Shown: piece after piece, positions 18,460 through 27,453 of the stretch
Layout: each line of letters begins with the position of its first letter
How positions within the stretch are numbered: the stretch's first letter is position 1
Assembly (NCBI GenBank): GCA_016703325.1
Contig: JADJCH010000008.1
Span: 1 to 64,000, forward strand
DNA length: 64,000 bases
Direction of reading: 5' to 3'
Source of the DNA: Burkholderiales bacterium
GTDB lineage: Bacteria > Pseudomonadota > Gammaproteobacteria > Burkholderiales > Burkholderiaceae_C
Program-made: the position numbers and the translations under genes
The notes under the pieces: model-generated
What the model was told of the DNA's origin: nothing
Databases searched by the model: none
The model's input: only the letters and a program-made list of their open reading frames with translations

Positions 18460-18588
18460 CGGCCTGACGATGGTGCAGGAGTCCCGGAGCGGCATAAGGC
18501 GGCGCATCCTCGCCTGGCTGCGGCGCGCCCTGCCCAGCCTGCCACCGGATGTGGCACGCGCACTCATGCGCAAGATTGGGCCCGGAGC
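18460..18588 (+). pseudogene. Degenerate second copy of the TPP-enzyme 3' end
   Basis: The translation GIRRRILAWLRRALPSLPP and then DVARALMRKIGP matches the last about 35 residues of the TPP enzyme ending at 17791, with a shared 20-bp identical core CCTGCCCAGCCTGCCACCGG. Upstream similarity fades near 18460. The copy lacks the matching stop codon. The antitoxin gene lies between the two copies, suggesting that an insertion or duplication event brought it here. Confidence 0.7.
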
Positions 18589-18857
18589 AGCCATCGACTT
18601 GGAAAGCCACGTGAGTCCGCTGAGTTTGCCCTGGGATCTCCGACCCACCGAGCACCTGACTTCGCCGACCTGCTGGCTACAGCCTCTGCGAGGCCCATAA
18701 GCTCCTGACCACCTTGTGCTCTCGTTGAGCGTCTGCCCGAACTGGCGGGCGAAAGCCAAAGCATTTAACATCGGAGCCAAGCAGCGCTTGGAGCGTAGAG
18801 CACTCGATGCGCGAGTGTCTCGCAGGGAACCAAGCGGCCAGGCTGAAGAACCACTAG

Positions 18858-19586
18858 ATGACGATCCCACTTTTTCCAGTGGATGTAGCGCGTGAGGTCA
18901 CTGCCGGGTTGCCGAAGTCAGCCGATCTCAAGGTTGTCAGCGTTGGACGGGACGGCTTTGAATACGCGACGAAGCGCCAAGTTGACGACGCAGATTTGCC
19001 GGCTTCAGAGTGGTTCTGCTATCACCTTGGCTATCGTCTTCAAATCGCCCTTCCACAGTGCGTCGTCCTACGCAACGGTGGCAACGAGCACTTTGGGTCT
19101 CGGTTTGAAGGAGGCATTGTGCAGTGGTCCGATGTTCAGCCTCCGGATCAACTGCCCTTGCTCCATAGCTGCGCGGCAGACATTAGCCGCATCTATGCGC
19201 TCGACCTGTTTGTGGCGAACGATGACCGCCATCTCAACAACTTTCTTTTCCGGGATCAGACGCTCGCTGGCCAACGGACAGTTATCGCGATGGATTTTTC
19301 ACGCGGGCTGCTTATCCGCGGCTGGCCCTCCGATCCCGTCCCAATGCCTATGGGGTCCAACACGATGAGACAGATTCAGGCGCTCAAGGTGCTGGGCATC
19401 TGGGACGCAGCCGCCGCCACCCTGACGCTGAACTCTATCGCAACGGTTACGGCCTCTGAGGCCGAACATTGGCTCAAGGCGATGCCGAGAGCCTGGCTTG
19501 CCACTTCTCGTATCGACGCGATCGTCCAATGGTGGGACTCGCCTGCCTTTGGACAGCGGCTCGCAGACTGTGGCATCCTTGTCTAG
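18858..19586 (+). CDS. HipA-like kinase (HipA_2-type family)
   Basis: 242 residues with the kinase core of HipA-like proteins: catalytic loop NDDRHLNNFLF (residues 121-131; D123, N128), and metal-binding D146 in VIAMDFSRG. K39 in EYATKR is a candidate ATP-binding lysine. It is about half the size of Escherichia coli HipA and lacks the HipA N-terminal subdomain, consistent with the short HipA family found paired with DUF3037. The start has no good ribosome site. It is followed 7 bp later by the DUF3037-like gene. Both have visibly lower GC than the surroundings, suggesting transfer. The target is unknown; toxin or defence roles are only inference. Confidence 0.7.
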   Translation: MTIPLFPVDVAREVTAGLPKSADLKVVSVGRDGFEYATKRQVDDADLPASEWFCYHLGYRLQIALPQCVVLRNGGNEHFGSRFEGGIVQWSDVQPPDQLPLLHSCAADISRIYALDLFVANDDRHLNNFLFRDQTLAGQRTVIAMDFSRGLLIRGWPSDPVPMPMGSNTMRQIQALKVLGIWDAAAATLTLNSIATVTASEAEHWLKAMPRAWLATSRIDAIVQWWDSPAFGQRLADCGILV

Positions 19587-19593
19587 TTGCATC

Positions 19594-20481
19594 ATGAGCC
19601 AGCAGCTTGCATTCACCCTCCTGCAGATCGTGCCTGACCGGCTGCGAGGGGAGGTCTTGAACGTCGGCATCGTGCTTCACACTGCTGCAGGCCCAGACCT
19701 GCGACTGCGTATGTTGCCGTCGCGCCTCAAAGCCTTGGCGCCGAGCTACTCTCGCGTGAACTTGGAGGAGTGGCATCAAGCGTGGTTGGCCGCTCTGCAG
19801 CGGTTTCAAACGCCAGAGCAACGGTGGGCTTGGCTGCAGGATGCGATGGCTCCACTTCGCTTGGCCGAGACTGGTGGAACTATCTTAGCCGTGACCCCGG
19901 CGGACCTTGAAGCGCAGGTGGAAGGTCTGCTTGAACGCTTCGTGATGCCACCTCGTACCTTCTCGAAGGTAGCGAGACATCGTATTCGTCGTTCGGGCCT
20001 GAACGCTCAACTCACGTCATGGCTTCGATCCCAGCATCTTTTTTCCACCAAGCTGCAGGACCTGTCAAAGAACCGAGTGGTTTCTGGCTACCCTTTGAGC
20101 GTCGCCGAAGAGCTGTTTGCAGAGTTCGCGCTCAAGAATGGCGCACTTCACGTAATCGAGACTCTCGACCTGAGAGGTCATAGCAGCTATACCAAGCCGC
20201 TGCGTAATGAGGCTAGTCACAAGGCACTGGTACTGGATCTTGCCCAGGACGAGCTTGAGGCAAGTAGCCAACGCATCGCCGTCGTTGCGGCAGACGACTA
20301 CGGAACGATGAAACCTGCAGTCTCTATGCTCAACCGAAAAGCTAGCGCCGTGGTGAGTATGGATAGCCCCAACGACCGACAGTGGCTTGCAGACTTCGTT
20401 TCCAAATCGCTTCACCTATCGACGCTGTTGGATCCTATTCCGAACTCTGCCCGGATTGCCGCTCAGGCCTTAGTTTTGTGA
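19594..20481 (+). CDS. DUF3037-like protein, partner of the HipA-like kinase
   Basis: 295 residues from ATG 19594. The N-terminus FTLLQIVPDRLRGEVLNVGIVL matches the DUF3037 signature (YxxxRYVPDxxRGEFxNVGVxL), and DUF3037 genes are known neighbours of HipA_2-type kinases. The protein is much longer than the roughly 130-residue DUF3037 core. The extra C-terminal half (about 150-295) contains TKLQDLSKNRVVSGYPLSVAEELF and an ISGxNxx-free region with no recognised motif. Base composition near 50-58 percent GC contrasts with the neighbours. Function is unknown. Confidence 0.65.
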   Translation: MSQQLAFTLLQIVPDRLRGEVLNVGIVLHTAAGPDLRLRMLPSRLKALAPSYSRVNLEEWHQAWLAALQRFQTPEQRWAWLQDAMAPLRLAETGGTILAVTPADLEAQVEGLLERFVMPPRTFSKVARHRIRRSGLNAQLTSWLRSQHLFSTKLQDLSKNRVVSGYPLSVAEELFAEFALKNGALHVIETLDLRGHSSYTKPLRNEASHKALVLDLAQDELEASSQRIAVVAADDYGTMKPAVSMLNRKASAVVSMDSPNDRQWLADFVSKSLHLSTLLDPIPNSARIAAQALVL

Positions 20482-20721
20482 GTCCTTGTGGCGTGCTGCC
20501 GCAGCGGATGTGCACGCATTGGCAGCCAAGCCGCGACCTCGGTTGGTCGCCATGCTGTCACTGGGGCCACCAACGTCATCCGCGCCGAAGAGGCGCCATC
20601 GTTGACCATGCGCCAGAGCCTGGCAGGAGCGCGGATTCCACGACCACATTCGCCTGAAGGCAGCCGCGGACCGACCTCCCCCCGGTCGGGTCAACCCGGC
20701 CTCAACAAGCCTCCCCCAGGT

Positions 20722-21636
20722 TCAATCCTCCAACACCCGCAACAACAACTGCGTCACCTGGTTCGAGAACGCCATCCCCAAGTGGCTCACGCCGCCGATG
20801 GGCAGCAGGCGCGCCCCGTCCAGCGCGGAGGACTCGCGCTGCGGGATGACCTGGTTGTCGTGCACGCTGTAGATCGACAGGCTGTCGGCCGGCAGCGCGG
20901 TGCTGCGTGCCAGGTCCAGCAGCCAGGGGTTGCCGGGGTGCATCTGGGTGCCGTTGCGGCCGATGGCGATGCGGGCCATCAGGCTGCCTTGGTGGGGGGA
21001 GCCCAGGCTGATGAAGCGTGCCACCTTGGCGCAGCCGTGTTGGCGGAACCAGGCGCGTGAGACCAGGCCGCCCATGCTGTGGCCCACCAGGATGAGCTGC
21101 GTTGCACCGGTGGCGGCCAGCACCTCGTCGATGCGGCGGGTCAGCGCCGGCAGGTAGCTCTCGATGTCGGCCAGGGCGGGCTCCAGGCTGTGGGTGGCCA
21201 CCACCCAGCCGGCGGATTCCAGGCGGCGGCGCTGCCAGAGCCAGAAGCCGCGGTTGCAGGTGTAGCCGTGCAGCAGCAGCACCGGCAGGCGCTGGCCGGG
21301 GCCTGTGGGCAGGGGCCGCAGGTGGTCCGGCGGCATGAACAGGCGCTCGAAGGGCTGCACCACGACGAACAGCAGCAGCAGGGCCGCGAACTCCTGCAGG
21401 GCCATGCGCAGCAGGCCCAGCGGACCCACCTGCAGACCGGGTGGCACGGGGCTGGAGCGCTGCAGCAGCACGACGTAGCTGCCCAGCACCACCAGGGCCC
21501 GCAGGCCCAGCGCCAGGCCGAGCACGGCCAGCAGCGCGTCGCTCCCGTCCCAACCGGTGCCGTGCAATCCGTAAGCCACGGCCGCGCCCACGGTCGCCTC
21601 CAGCGCCAGGGCGATGCGCAGATCCCGTCCTGCCAT
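20722..21636 (-). CDS. Membrane-anchored alpha/beta-hydrolase lipase
   Basis: 304 residues. Three hydrophobic segments in residues 1-95 anchor the protein to the membrane. The hydrolase domain follows: oxyanion segment LPVLLLHGYTCNRGFW, nucleophile in LVGHSMGGLVSRAW (GxSxG), and a C-terminal His candidate in GVSHLGMAFS. The domain resembles triacylglycerol lipases of the PGAP1/LipA type, including ISLGSPHQGSLMARI. It hydrolyses carboxylic esters; the substrate is not evident. It lies 18 bp downstream of the GMC oxidoreductase gene and may be the last gene of that operon. Confidence 0.85.
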   Translation of the reverse strand: MAGRDLRIALALEATVGAAVAYGLHGTGWDGSDALLAVLGLALGLRALVVLGSYVVLLQRSSPVPPGLQVGPLGLLRMALQEFAALLLLFVVVQPFERLFMPPDHLRPLPTGPGQRLPVLLLHGYTCNRGFWLWQRRRLESAGWVVATHSLEPALADIESYLPALTRRIDEVLAATGATQLILVGHSMGGLVSRAWFRQHGCAKVARFISLGSPHQGSLMARIAIGRNGTQMHPGNPWLLDLARSTALPADSLSIYSVHDNQVIPQRESSALDGARLLPIGGVSHLGMAFSNQVTQLLLRVLED

Positions 21637-21654
21637 GCTGCGATCCTCTCTTTG

Positions 21655-23265
21655 TCAGGCCAAGGCCGCTGCCGGCCGGCTGGTCAGCTCCTCGGCCAGC
21701 TTGGAGGCCAAGCGTGCCACGATGCCGTAGATCGATTCCTGCGGGTTGGCGCCGATGCTGGTCGGGAAGATCGAGCCATCGGCCACCGTCAACCCGCGCA
21801 GGTGGTGGAAGCGCCCGTGGCCGTCCACTACCGAGGTCTTCAGGTCCGCGCCCATCGCACAGCCGCCCATCACATGGGCGCTGACGACGCGCAGGGCCAG
21901 CGGCCGCAGGTCGAGGCTGGCGATGCCGGCCTTCGCCTCGGCCCAGTTGGACCAGCCGGCGCTGGCCTCGTGCACCGCGATCACCCGACCTGCGCCGGCC
22001 GCGAACTGCAGCTCCGCCATCGCCAGCAGGGCGCGGCGGGCGCCGTCGAAGAAGTAGCCGTTGAGCGGGTAGTCCAGCAGCGGCGTGCCGTCGTCGCGCA
22101 GGCGCACCTGGCCGCCGGGGCTGTCCGGGTGGAAGCCGTCGCGCTGCAGCGCCAGCAGCACCTGGGCCTGGTTGAAGCGCTGCATCAGCTCGCGGTGCGC
22201 GGCGCCGTAACCCTGCAGGGTGGTGGAGAACAGCACCGGGTGCAGCGGCGCGGACTCCAGCTTGAAGCCCGCCGGCCCGTCCACCGGCTGGCTGTGCAGG
22301 TAGTGGTCGGAGTACAGGCTCTGCGGCGCACCGGCGTGGCCGGCGATGTCGCGGTCCATCAGCGCGGCGCTGACCACGGTGGGGTGCAGGAAGGTGCGCG
22401 CCCCGATCAGGCCCTGCGGATCCGGCAGTCCACTGCGCAGCAGCAGCGCCGGGCTGCCCAGCGCGCCGGCGGCCACGATCACATGGCGGGCGCGCAGCTG
22501 CACCTTGACCGAGCGCGGGTGGATGCCCTGCGCATCCATGGCCACCGCCTCCAGCCCCTGCACCCGGTCGCCCTGCAGCAGCAGGCGTTCAGCCCGCAGC
22601 CCGTGATAGAGCCTGGCGCCCTTCTCGAGCGCGGACGGCAGGGTGGTCAGCAGCATCGACTGCTTGGCGTTGGTGGGGCAGCCGGTGCCGCAGTAACCCA
22701 GGTTCCAGCAGCCGCGCACGTTGCGGCGCATGGTCTGCACCTCGATGCCCAACGTGCGGCCGCCGGTGCGCAGCAGCTCGTTGTTGGCGTTGGGGGCCAC
22801 CTCCCAGAGGTGGATGCCCAGGCGGCGCTCCACCATCTCGAACCAGGGCTGCAGCGCCTGCGGGGTGTAGTCGGCCAGGCCATGGTGGCGGGCCCAATGC
22901 GCCAGCGTGTCCGCCGGAGTGCGGAAGCTGCTGGTCCAGTTGACGGTGGTGGAGCCGCCCACGCAGCGGCCCTGCAGGATGTTGATGGCCTTGTCGGCCG
23001 TCTTGCGGGCGGCGGACTCCTGGTAGAGCTGCGGGTAGGCGTCGGCCTCCTGCATGCGGAAGTCCGGCGTGCTGCGCAGCGGCCCCTCTTCCACCAGGAT
23101 GACCTTCAGGCCGCTCTTGGCCAGGATCTCCGCCGAGATGCCCCCGCCGGCACCGGTGCCGATGACGATGACATCGGCCTCGTCGGCCAGGTCCCGCTCG
23201 GCCAGCGAGGCGTCCTCGATCTGCCAGCCGCGCTGACGGCCTTCTGCGTAGGGGTCCTTGATCAT
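21655..23265 (-). CDS. GMC-family FAD-dependent oxidoreductase
   Basis: 536 residues from ATG 23265, overlapping the upstream Tat-protein gene by 4 bp. The dinucleotide-binding motif DVIVIGTGAGGGISAEILAKSG is near the start, followed by GRCVGGSTTVNW (GMC signature 1). The C-terminal active-site region is VVSAHVMGGCAMGADLKTSVVDGHGRFHHLRGLTVADGSIFPTSIGANPQES split across the family pattern, with His in SAHVMGG. It oxidises alcohols using FAD. With the adjacent Tat subunit and coniferyl-aldehyde dehydrogenase it suggests oxidation of an aromatic or long-chain alcohol via aldehyde to acid. Confidence 0.9.
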   Translation of the reverse strand: MIKDPYAEGRQRGWQIEDASLAERDLADEADVIVIGTGAGGGISAEILAKSGLKVILVEEGPLRSTPDFRMQEADAYPQLYQESAARKTADKAINILQGRCVGGSTTVNWTSSFRTPADTLAHWARHHGLADYTPQALQPWFEMVERRLGIHLWEVAPNANNELLRTGGRTLGIEVQTMRRNVRGCWNLGYCGTGCPTNAKQSMLLTTLPSALEKGARLYHGLRAERLLLQGDRVQGLEAVAMDAQGIHPRSVKVQLRARHVIVAAGALGSPALLLRSGLPDPQGLIGARTFLHPTVVSAALMDRDIAGHAGAPQSLYSDHYLHSQPVDGPAGFKLESAPLHPVLFSTTLQGYGAAHRELMQRFNQAQVLLALQRDGFHPDSPGGQVRLRDDGTPLLDYPLNGYFFDGARRALLAMAELQFAAGAGRVIAVHEASAGWSNWAEAKAGIASLDLRPLALRVVSAHVMGGCAMGADLKTSVVDGHGRFHHLRGLTVADGSIFPTSIGANPQESIYGIVARLASKLAEELTSRPAAALA

Positions 23266-23801
23266 GTCAAGTTCAGTTGGGGTGGGCCGGGGTAGCCGAT
23301 TCCGGCCCATGTGGACGGATCGGCATACCAGGCGCCGAGGATCAGGTCGTGCAGGGCCTGGTAGCCGCTGCGCAGCAGGTCCAGCGGGCTGTGGCGCCAG
23401 GCGTCCAGGAAGCGCTGCACCTCGGCCTCGCTCGCCTGCGGCCATGGGGAGGTCACCCGCGCCACCGCGATGCGGGTGGGCGCCAGCGCCAGCAGGGCGA
23501 AGAGCTCGGCCACCTCGCGCTGCGCGGATGCGCTGAGCTGGGACACCGCCACCCCCACCGACTGCGCCGCCCGCTGCAGTGCGGCGGCGCGGGCCTGGGG
23601 CTCCTGCGGCAGCGCGCCGGCCAGCACCACCGGCAGCAGCGCAGGCAGCACCAGCGCCATCGACGGCGCCAGCGGTGCCTGGGCCACCAGGGCCTGCTTG
23701 CCCAGGCGGTCGATCGGCTGGCGCAGCCACCAGGCCGCGCCGAGCAGCAGCGCACCGGCGGCGCCGGTCTTCAACAGGCCGCGGCGGGACAACATCGCCA
23801 T
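23262..23801 (-). CDS. Tat-signal protein, putative small subunit of the GMC dehydrogenase
   Basis: 179 residues. It starts MAMLSRRGLLKTGAAGALLLG, a twin-arginine signal, so it is exported folded. The mature part is helical with no cofactor motif. Its position directly before, and overlapping, a GMC oxidoreductase gene resembles the gluconate-2-dehydrogenase subunit 3 arrangement, in which the small Tat subunit carries the flavoprotein across the membrane. The function is inferred from context. Confidence 0.75.
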   Translation of the reverse strand: MAMLSRRGLLKTGAAGALLLGAAWWLRQPIDRLGKQALVAQAPLAPSMALVLPALLPVVLAGALPQEPQARAAALQRAAQSVGVAVSQLSASAQREVAELFALLALAPTRIAVARVTSPWPQASEAEVQRFLDAWRHSPLDLLRSGYQALHDLILGAWYADPSTWAGIGYPGPPQLNLT

Positions 23802-23813
23802 GGGAAACCTCCG

Positions 23814-25280
23814 TCACCGGGTCAGGAAGGCCAGCAGCCGGTCCATCAGCCGACCATAAGGCGGGTTGAACAGTGCCATGCCGTTGAGCGGGGACTGCAG
23901 GAACACGCCCTTCATCTTGGAGAAGGTGCGGAACCCCTCCTCGCCGTGGTAGTGGCCCATGCCGCTGGGCCCCACCCCGCCGAAGGGCAGGTTCTCCTGC
24001 GCGATGTGCAGCAGCGTGTCGTTGACCGTCACCCCACCGGCCACCGTGCCGTGCAGCACCTGCTGCTGGCGCCGCGAGTCGTTGTCGAACAGGTACAGCG
24101 CCAGCGGGCGCGGATGGTCGTTGACGTAGGCCAGGGCCTCGCCAAAGTCGCGGTAGGGCAGCAGCGGCAGCAGCGGGCCGAAGATCTCCTCGCGCATCAC
24201 CTGCATGCCGTCGTGCACGCCCCGCAGCAGCACCGGCGGAAAGCGCCGGCTCGCCGGGTCGGCCGGCAGGTCACTCAGCGGCTCCAGCCGGGCGCCGCGG
24301 ACTGCGGCGTCGTCCAGCAGGCCCTGCAGGCGGCCGAAGTGGCGATCGTTGACGATGGAGCTGTAGTCCGGTGTGCGGGCCAGGTCCGGGAACATGCGCT
24401 GCACGGTGGCGCGGGCCAGCTCGACGAAGGCCGCCTCGTCCCCCGCGGGCAGCAGCACATAGTCCGGCGCGATGCAGGTCTGCCCGGCGTTGAGCAGCTT
24501 GCCGGCCAGGATGCGCTCCACCGCCCGGGCCAGCGGGTAGTCCGGCCCGATCAGCGCCGGCGACTTGCCGCCCAGCTCCAGCGTCACCGGGGTCAGGTGG
24601 TCGGCCGCTGCATGCATGATGTGCCGACCCACCCCGGTGGAACCGGTGAAAAGCAGGTGGTCGAAGGGCAGCGCCGCGAAGGCAGCGCCCACCGACGCGT
24701 CCCCATTGACCACCGTCACCTCGTCGGGCGCAAACAGCTCGGCCACCCGCTGCGCCAGCAGCTCGCCGAAGCGCGGGGTGAACTCCGACATCTTCAGCAT
24801 CACCCGGTTGCCGGCCGCCAGCGCCGCCGCCAGGGGCGAAACTGCCAGCATCAGCGGGTAGTTCCAGGGCACGATGATGCCCACCGCCCCCAGCGGCTGC
24901 GGGATCAGGCGGGCCCGGCCGGGCCGGAACAGCAGGGAGGTCGACACCCGCCGGGGCTTCATCCAGCCACCCACATGGCGGCGCGCGTGGCGCAGCGCCT
25001 CCAGCGACGGAAAGACCTCCGCCAGCCGGGTTTCATGCGCCGAGCGGTGGCCGAAGTCGGCGCTGATGGCCGCGGCAAAGGCCTCGGCATTCGCCTTCAC
25101 CAGGGTGCGCAAGCGGTTCAGACGGTCTTCGCGCAGGGCGCGCGGCACATCGATCTGCGCACGCGCGGCACGGTGCAGGGCATCGAAGCGTGCCTGCAGC
25201 GGCAGCGTGGCGGCCAAAGCGTCTGCAAAGTCCGCCGCAATCTGGGCGGGTTGCAGCAGGACGGGGGACTCCAACTTCAT
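23814..25280 (-). CDS. calB: Coniferyl-aldehyde dehydrogenase-like aldehyde dehydrogenase
   Basis: 488 residues, full length for the family. Active-site residues are visible: Glu in TLELGGKSPALI and Cys in LLNAGQTCIAPDYVLLP; the NAD fold holds FTGSTGVGRHI and IIVPWNYPL. The ending FRTFSKMKGVFLQ is typical of the coniferyl-aldehyde/fatty-aldehyde dehydrogenase subgroup with a membrane-near C-terminus. It oxidises aldehydes to acids with NAD(P)+. It is the first gene of the operon with the Tat protein, the GMC oxidoreductase and the lipase. The symbol is by family likeness only. Confidence 0.85.
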   Translation of the reverse strand: MKLESPVLLQPAQIAADFADALAATLPLQARFDALHRAARAQIDVPRALREDRLNRLRTLVKANAEAFAAAISADFGHRSAHETRLAEVFPSLEALRHARRHVGGWMKPRRVSTSLLFRPGRARLIPQPLGAVGIIVPWNYPLMLAVSPLAAALAAGNRVMLKMSEFTPRFGELLAQRVAELFAPDEVTVVNGDASVGAAFAALPFDHLLFTGSTGVGRHIMHAAADHLTPVTLELGGKSPALIGPDYPLARAVERILAGKLLNAGQTCIAPDYVLLPAGDEAAFVELARATVQRMFPDLARTPDYSSIVNDRHFGRLQGLLDDAAVRGARLEPLSDLPADPASRRFPPVLLRGVHDGMQVMREEIFGPLLPLLPYRDFGEALAYVNDHPRPLALYLFDNDSRRQQQVLHGTVAGGVTVNDTLLHIAQENLPFGGVGPSGMGHYHGEEGFRTFSKMKGVFLQSPLNGMALFNPPYGRLMDRLLAFLTR

Positions 25281-25420
25281 GCGGAACCTCTTTCGCAGCA
25301 GGACCCGAGGCCGGTGCCCCGGGAAGGAAGGTGTTTTCCACCCCGATGGTCCAGTCTAGTGCCGCCCCTGGCCTTCGATTAGGCCGGTTGCTCTAAGTCC
25401 CGCGGCGGTCGGGCCGGACA

Positions 25421-26221
25421 ATGCGGGCCATGTCGGAGCCGAACACGCCGGACCTGGACCGCCACTGCCTGGGCGAGGCCCTGCTGCAGCACCTCACCGA
25501 GGCGCGCCGCTGGCGCGAGTCCCGCAGCCGGCCCGACGATGCCGCCGACCACGACGCGTTGCGGCGCTGGCAGGCCGCCCGGCTGGCCGGCAGCTACGCC
25601 GACCTGCTGGCCGATGCCCGCTACGGCCCGGCGGCCCGGTTCTTCCTCACCGAGCTGTATGGCCCGCAGGACTTCACCGACCGGGACGCCCAACTGGCCC
25701 GGGTGGTGCCCAAACTGGTCGCCCTGCTGCCGGCGCGGGCCCTGGCCACGCTGGTGGAGGCGGTGCGCATGGACGCGCTCTCCGAGTCGCTGGACCATGA
25801 GATGGTGCAGCAGCTGCGTGCGGCCGGGCGCAGCCGCCGCATTGACGAGGCGGCCTACGCCGCCGCCTACCGCGCCTGCGGCCGGCTGGACGAGCGGCAG
25901 GAACAGATCGACCTGGTGCAGCAGATCGGAAGCGCGCTGGATCGGCTGACCCGCATCCCGCTGCTGGCCAGCACCGTGAAGCTGATGCGGCGCCCGGCCG
26001 AAAAAGCCGGCTACGGGCAGACGCAGCGTTTCCTGCAGGACGGCTTCGACGCCTTCCGGCACATGGGCGGCGCCGAGCCCTTCCTGGCCACCGTGCGGCA
26101 GCGGGAGACGGCGCTGATGCAGCGCTGGGCGGGGCCTGCGGCCCCCGTCGCGGGCCCCGCCGGCCCTCCCGCACCCTCACAATCGGCCGCATGGCCGAAC
26201 CCCTCCCCGTCCTGCCGCTGA
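25421..26221 (+). CDS. Conserved protein with FFLxELY motif
   Basis: 266 residues; ATG 25430 is an alternative start. The motif AARFFLTELYGPQDFTDRDAQLARVVPKLVALLP (about residues 67-100) is that of a conserved proteobacterial family known only by the FFLEELY-type motif. The remainder is helical, and the tail from about 235 is Pro/Ala/Ser-rich. The last 31 bp overlap the start of the AraC-type regulator gene, so the two are translationally linked. The role is unknown. Confidence 0.75.
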   Translation: MRAMSEPNTPDLDRHCLGEALLQHLTEARRWRESRSRPDDAADHDALRRWQAARLAGSYADLLADARYGPAARFFLTELYGPQDFTDRDAQLARVVPKLVALLPARALATLVEAVRMDALSESLDHEMVQQLRAAGRSRRIDEAAYAAAYRACGRLDERQEQIDLVQQIGSALDRLTRIPLLASTVKLMRRPAEKAGYGQTQRFLQDGFDAFRHMGGAEPFLATVRQRETALMQRWAGPAAPVAGPAGPPAPSQSAAWPNPSPSCR

Positions 26222-27453
26222 TCGACGCCGCCTTGCGCGGGGCCCTGGTGGCCCTGTGCATGGTGCTGGTGGTGGCCCTGTGGCGCCTGCACCGCTCGCT
26301 GCGCGTGCTGCGGGTACTGCCCGGCGCGGCGACCTCCTCCCCACCGGTGCCGCCCGCCCTGCTGGCCGCCCTCGGCCTGTGCCTGGGGCTGATCGTGCAG
26401 GCCGTTGGCAGCCACCCCAGCGTGGAAAACCAGGCCATTTGCCTGCTGCAGACGCCGCTGATCGGCCTGGCGGTGGGCAATGCGGTGCTGTTCTGGCTGT
26501 TCAGCGCGGCGCTGTTCGACGACGAGTTCCGCTGGCGCCGCCGCCACGCCCTGGCGTGGGGCGCTGCGGCCCTGATCGGCGCCCTGCAGTGCCCGGTGGT
26601 GCTGCACCTGCCCCCCGGCCCCTGGCTGCCCGTGCTGCGGGTGGCCCTGCGACTGGTGCCGCTGGTCTGCGCCGCGGCCGCGTTGTGGGTGGCCCTGCGG
26701 CACTGGCGCAGCGACCTGGTGGAGTCGCGCCGCCGGCTGCGGCTGCTGCTGGTGGCCGCCGGCATCGGCTACACGCTGCTGCAACTGGGCGCACGCCTGT
26801 CCACCCCGCTGGGGCTGATGACCCCCGACCTGGCGCTGCTGGACATCGCTGCCCTGCTCGCCCTGGTGGGTGGCTGGGCCCTGCTGATGCTGCGGCTGCC
26901 TTCACCTGCCCTGCTCCACCCCGCCGCCCGTGAGCACGGCCTACACGGTGCGCAGCCGGCCCGCGGAGCGGACACTGGGCAGGGACCCGGTTCACAGCCC
27001 CAGGAACCCGCCGAACCCGTGAAGGCCTTCGAAGAAGCGCCACCCGCCATCGATGCGGCCGAGGAGCGCCTGGCCGAAGCCCTCCGGCAGGCCATGCACC
27101 AGGACCGGCTGCACCGCAGCGACGACCTCACCCTGTCCGCCCTGGCGGCGCGGCTGGAGGTGCCCGAGTACCGCCTGCGCCGGCACATCAACCAGCGGCT
27201 GGGGTTCCGCAACTTCAATGCCTTCGTCAACCGCCACCGGCTGGCCGACGCGCAGCGCTGGCTGGCCGACCCGACCATGCAGGACACGCCCATCCTGACG
27301 CTGGCGCTGGATGCGGGCTTCGGCTCGATCGGCCCGTTCAACCGGGCCTTCAAGGCCGAGACCGGTCTGACACCCAGCGAATTCCGCAGTCAGGCGCTGG
27401 CGCAGCCGCCCACACCGCCCCAGGAAGCCGCCCCACCTCTGGCCGATTCCTGA
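26191..27453 (+). CDS. Membrane-bound AraC-family transcriptional regulator
   Basis: 420 residues. The first 240 contain about seven hydrophobic segments (for example ALVALCMVLVVAL and LLALVGGWALLML). A linker rich in Gln/Pro follows, then an AraC double helix-turn-helix at about 300-400: LTLSALAARLEVPEYRLRRHINQRLG, then ILTLALDAGFGSIGPFNRAFKAETGLTPSEFR. The membrane part probably senses an extracellular or membrane signal and the C-terminus acts on DNA. It starts within the preceding gene. Targets may include the alpha/beta-hydrolase gene downstream. Confidence 0.88.
   Translation: MAEPLPVLPLIDAALRGALVALCMVLVVALWRLHRSLRVLRVLPGAATSSPPVPPALLAALGLCLGLIVQAVGSHPSVENQAICLLQTPLIGLAVGNAVLFWLFSAALFDDEFRWRRRHALAWGAAALIGALQCPVVLHLPPGPWLPVLRVALRLVPLVCAAAALWVALRHWRSDLVESRRRLRLLLVAAGIGYTLLQLGARLSTPLGLMTPDLALLDIAALLALVGGWALLMLRLPSPALLHPAAREHGLHGAQPARGADTGQGPGSQPQEPAEPVKAFEEAPPAIDAAEERLAEALRQAMHQDRLHRSDDLTLSALAARLEVPEYRLRRHINQRLGFRNFNAFVNRHRLADAQRWLADPTMQDTPILTLALDAGFGSIGPFNRAFKAETGLTPSEFRSQALAQPPTPPQEAAPPLADS

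Noticed and set aside
23266..23817. Extended start for the GMC oxidoreductase giving 720 residues
   Set aside because: The extension overlaps the Tat protein in another frame and is low complexity; ATG 23265 matches the family start.
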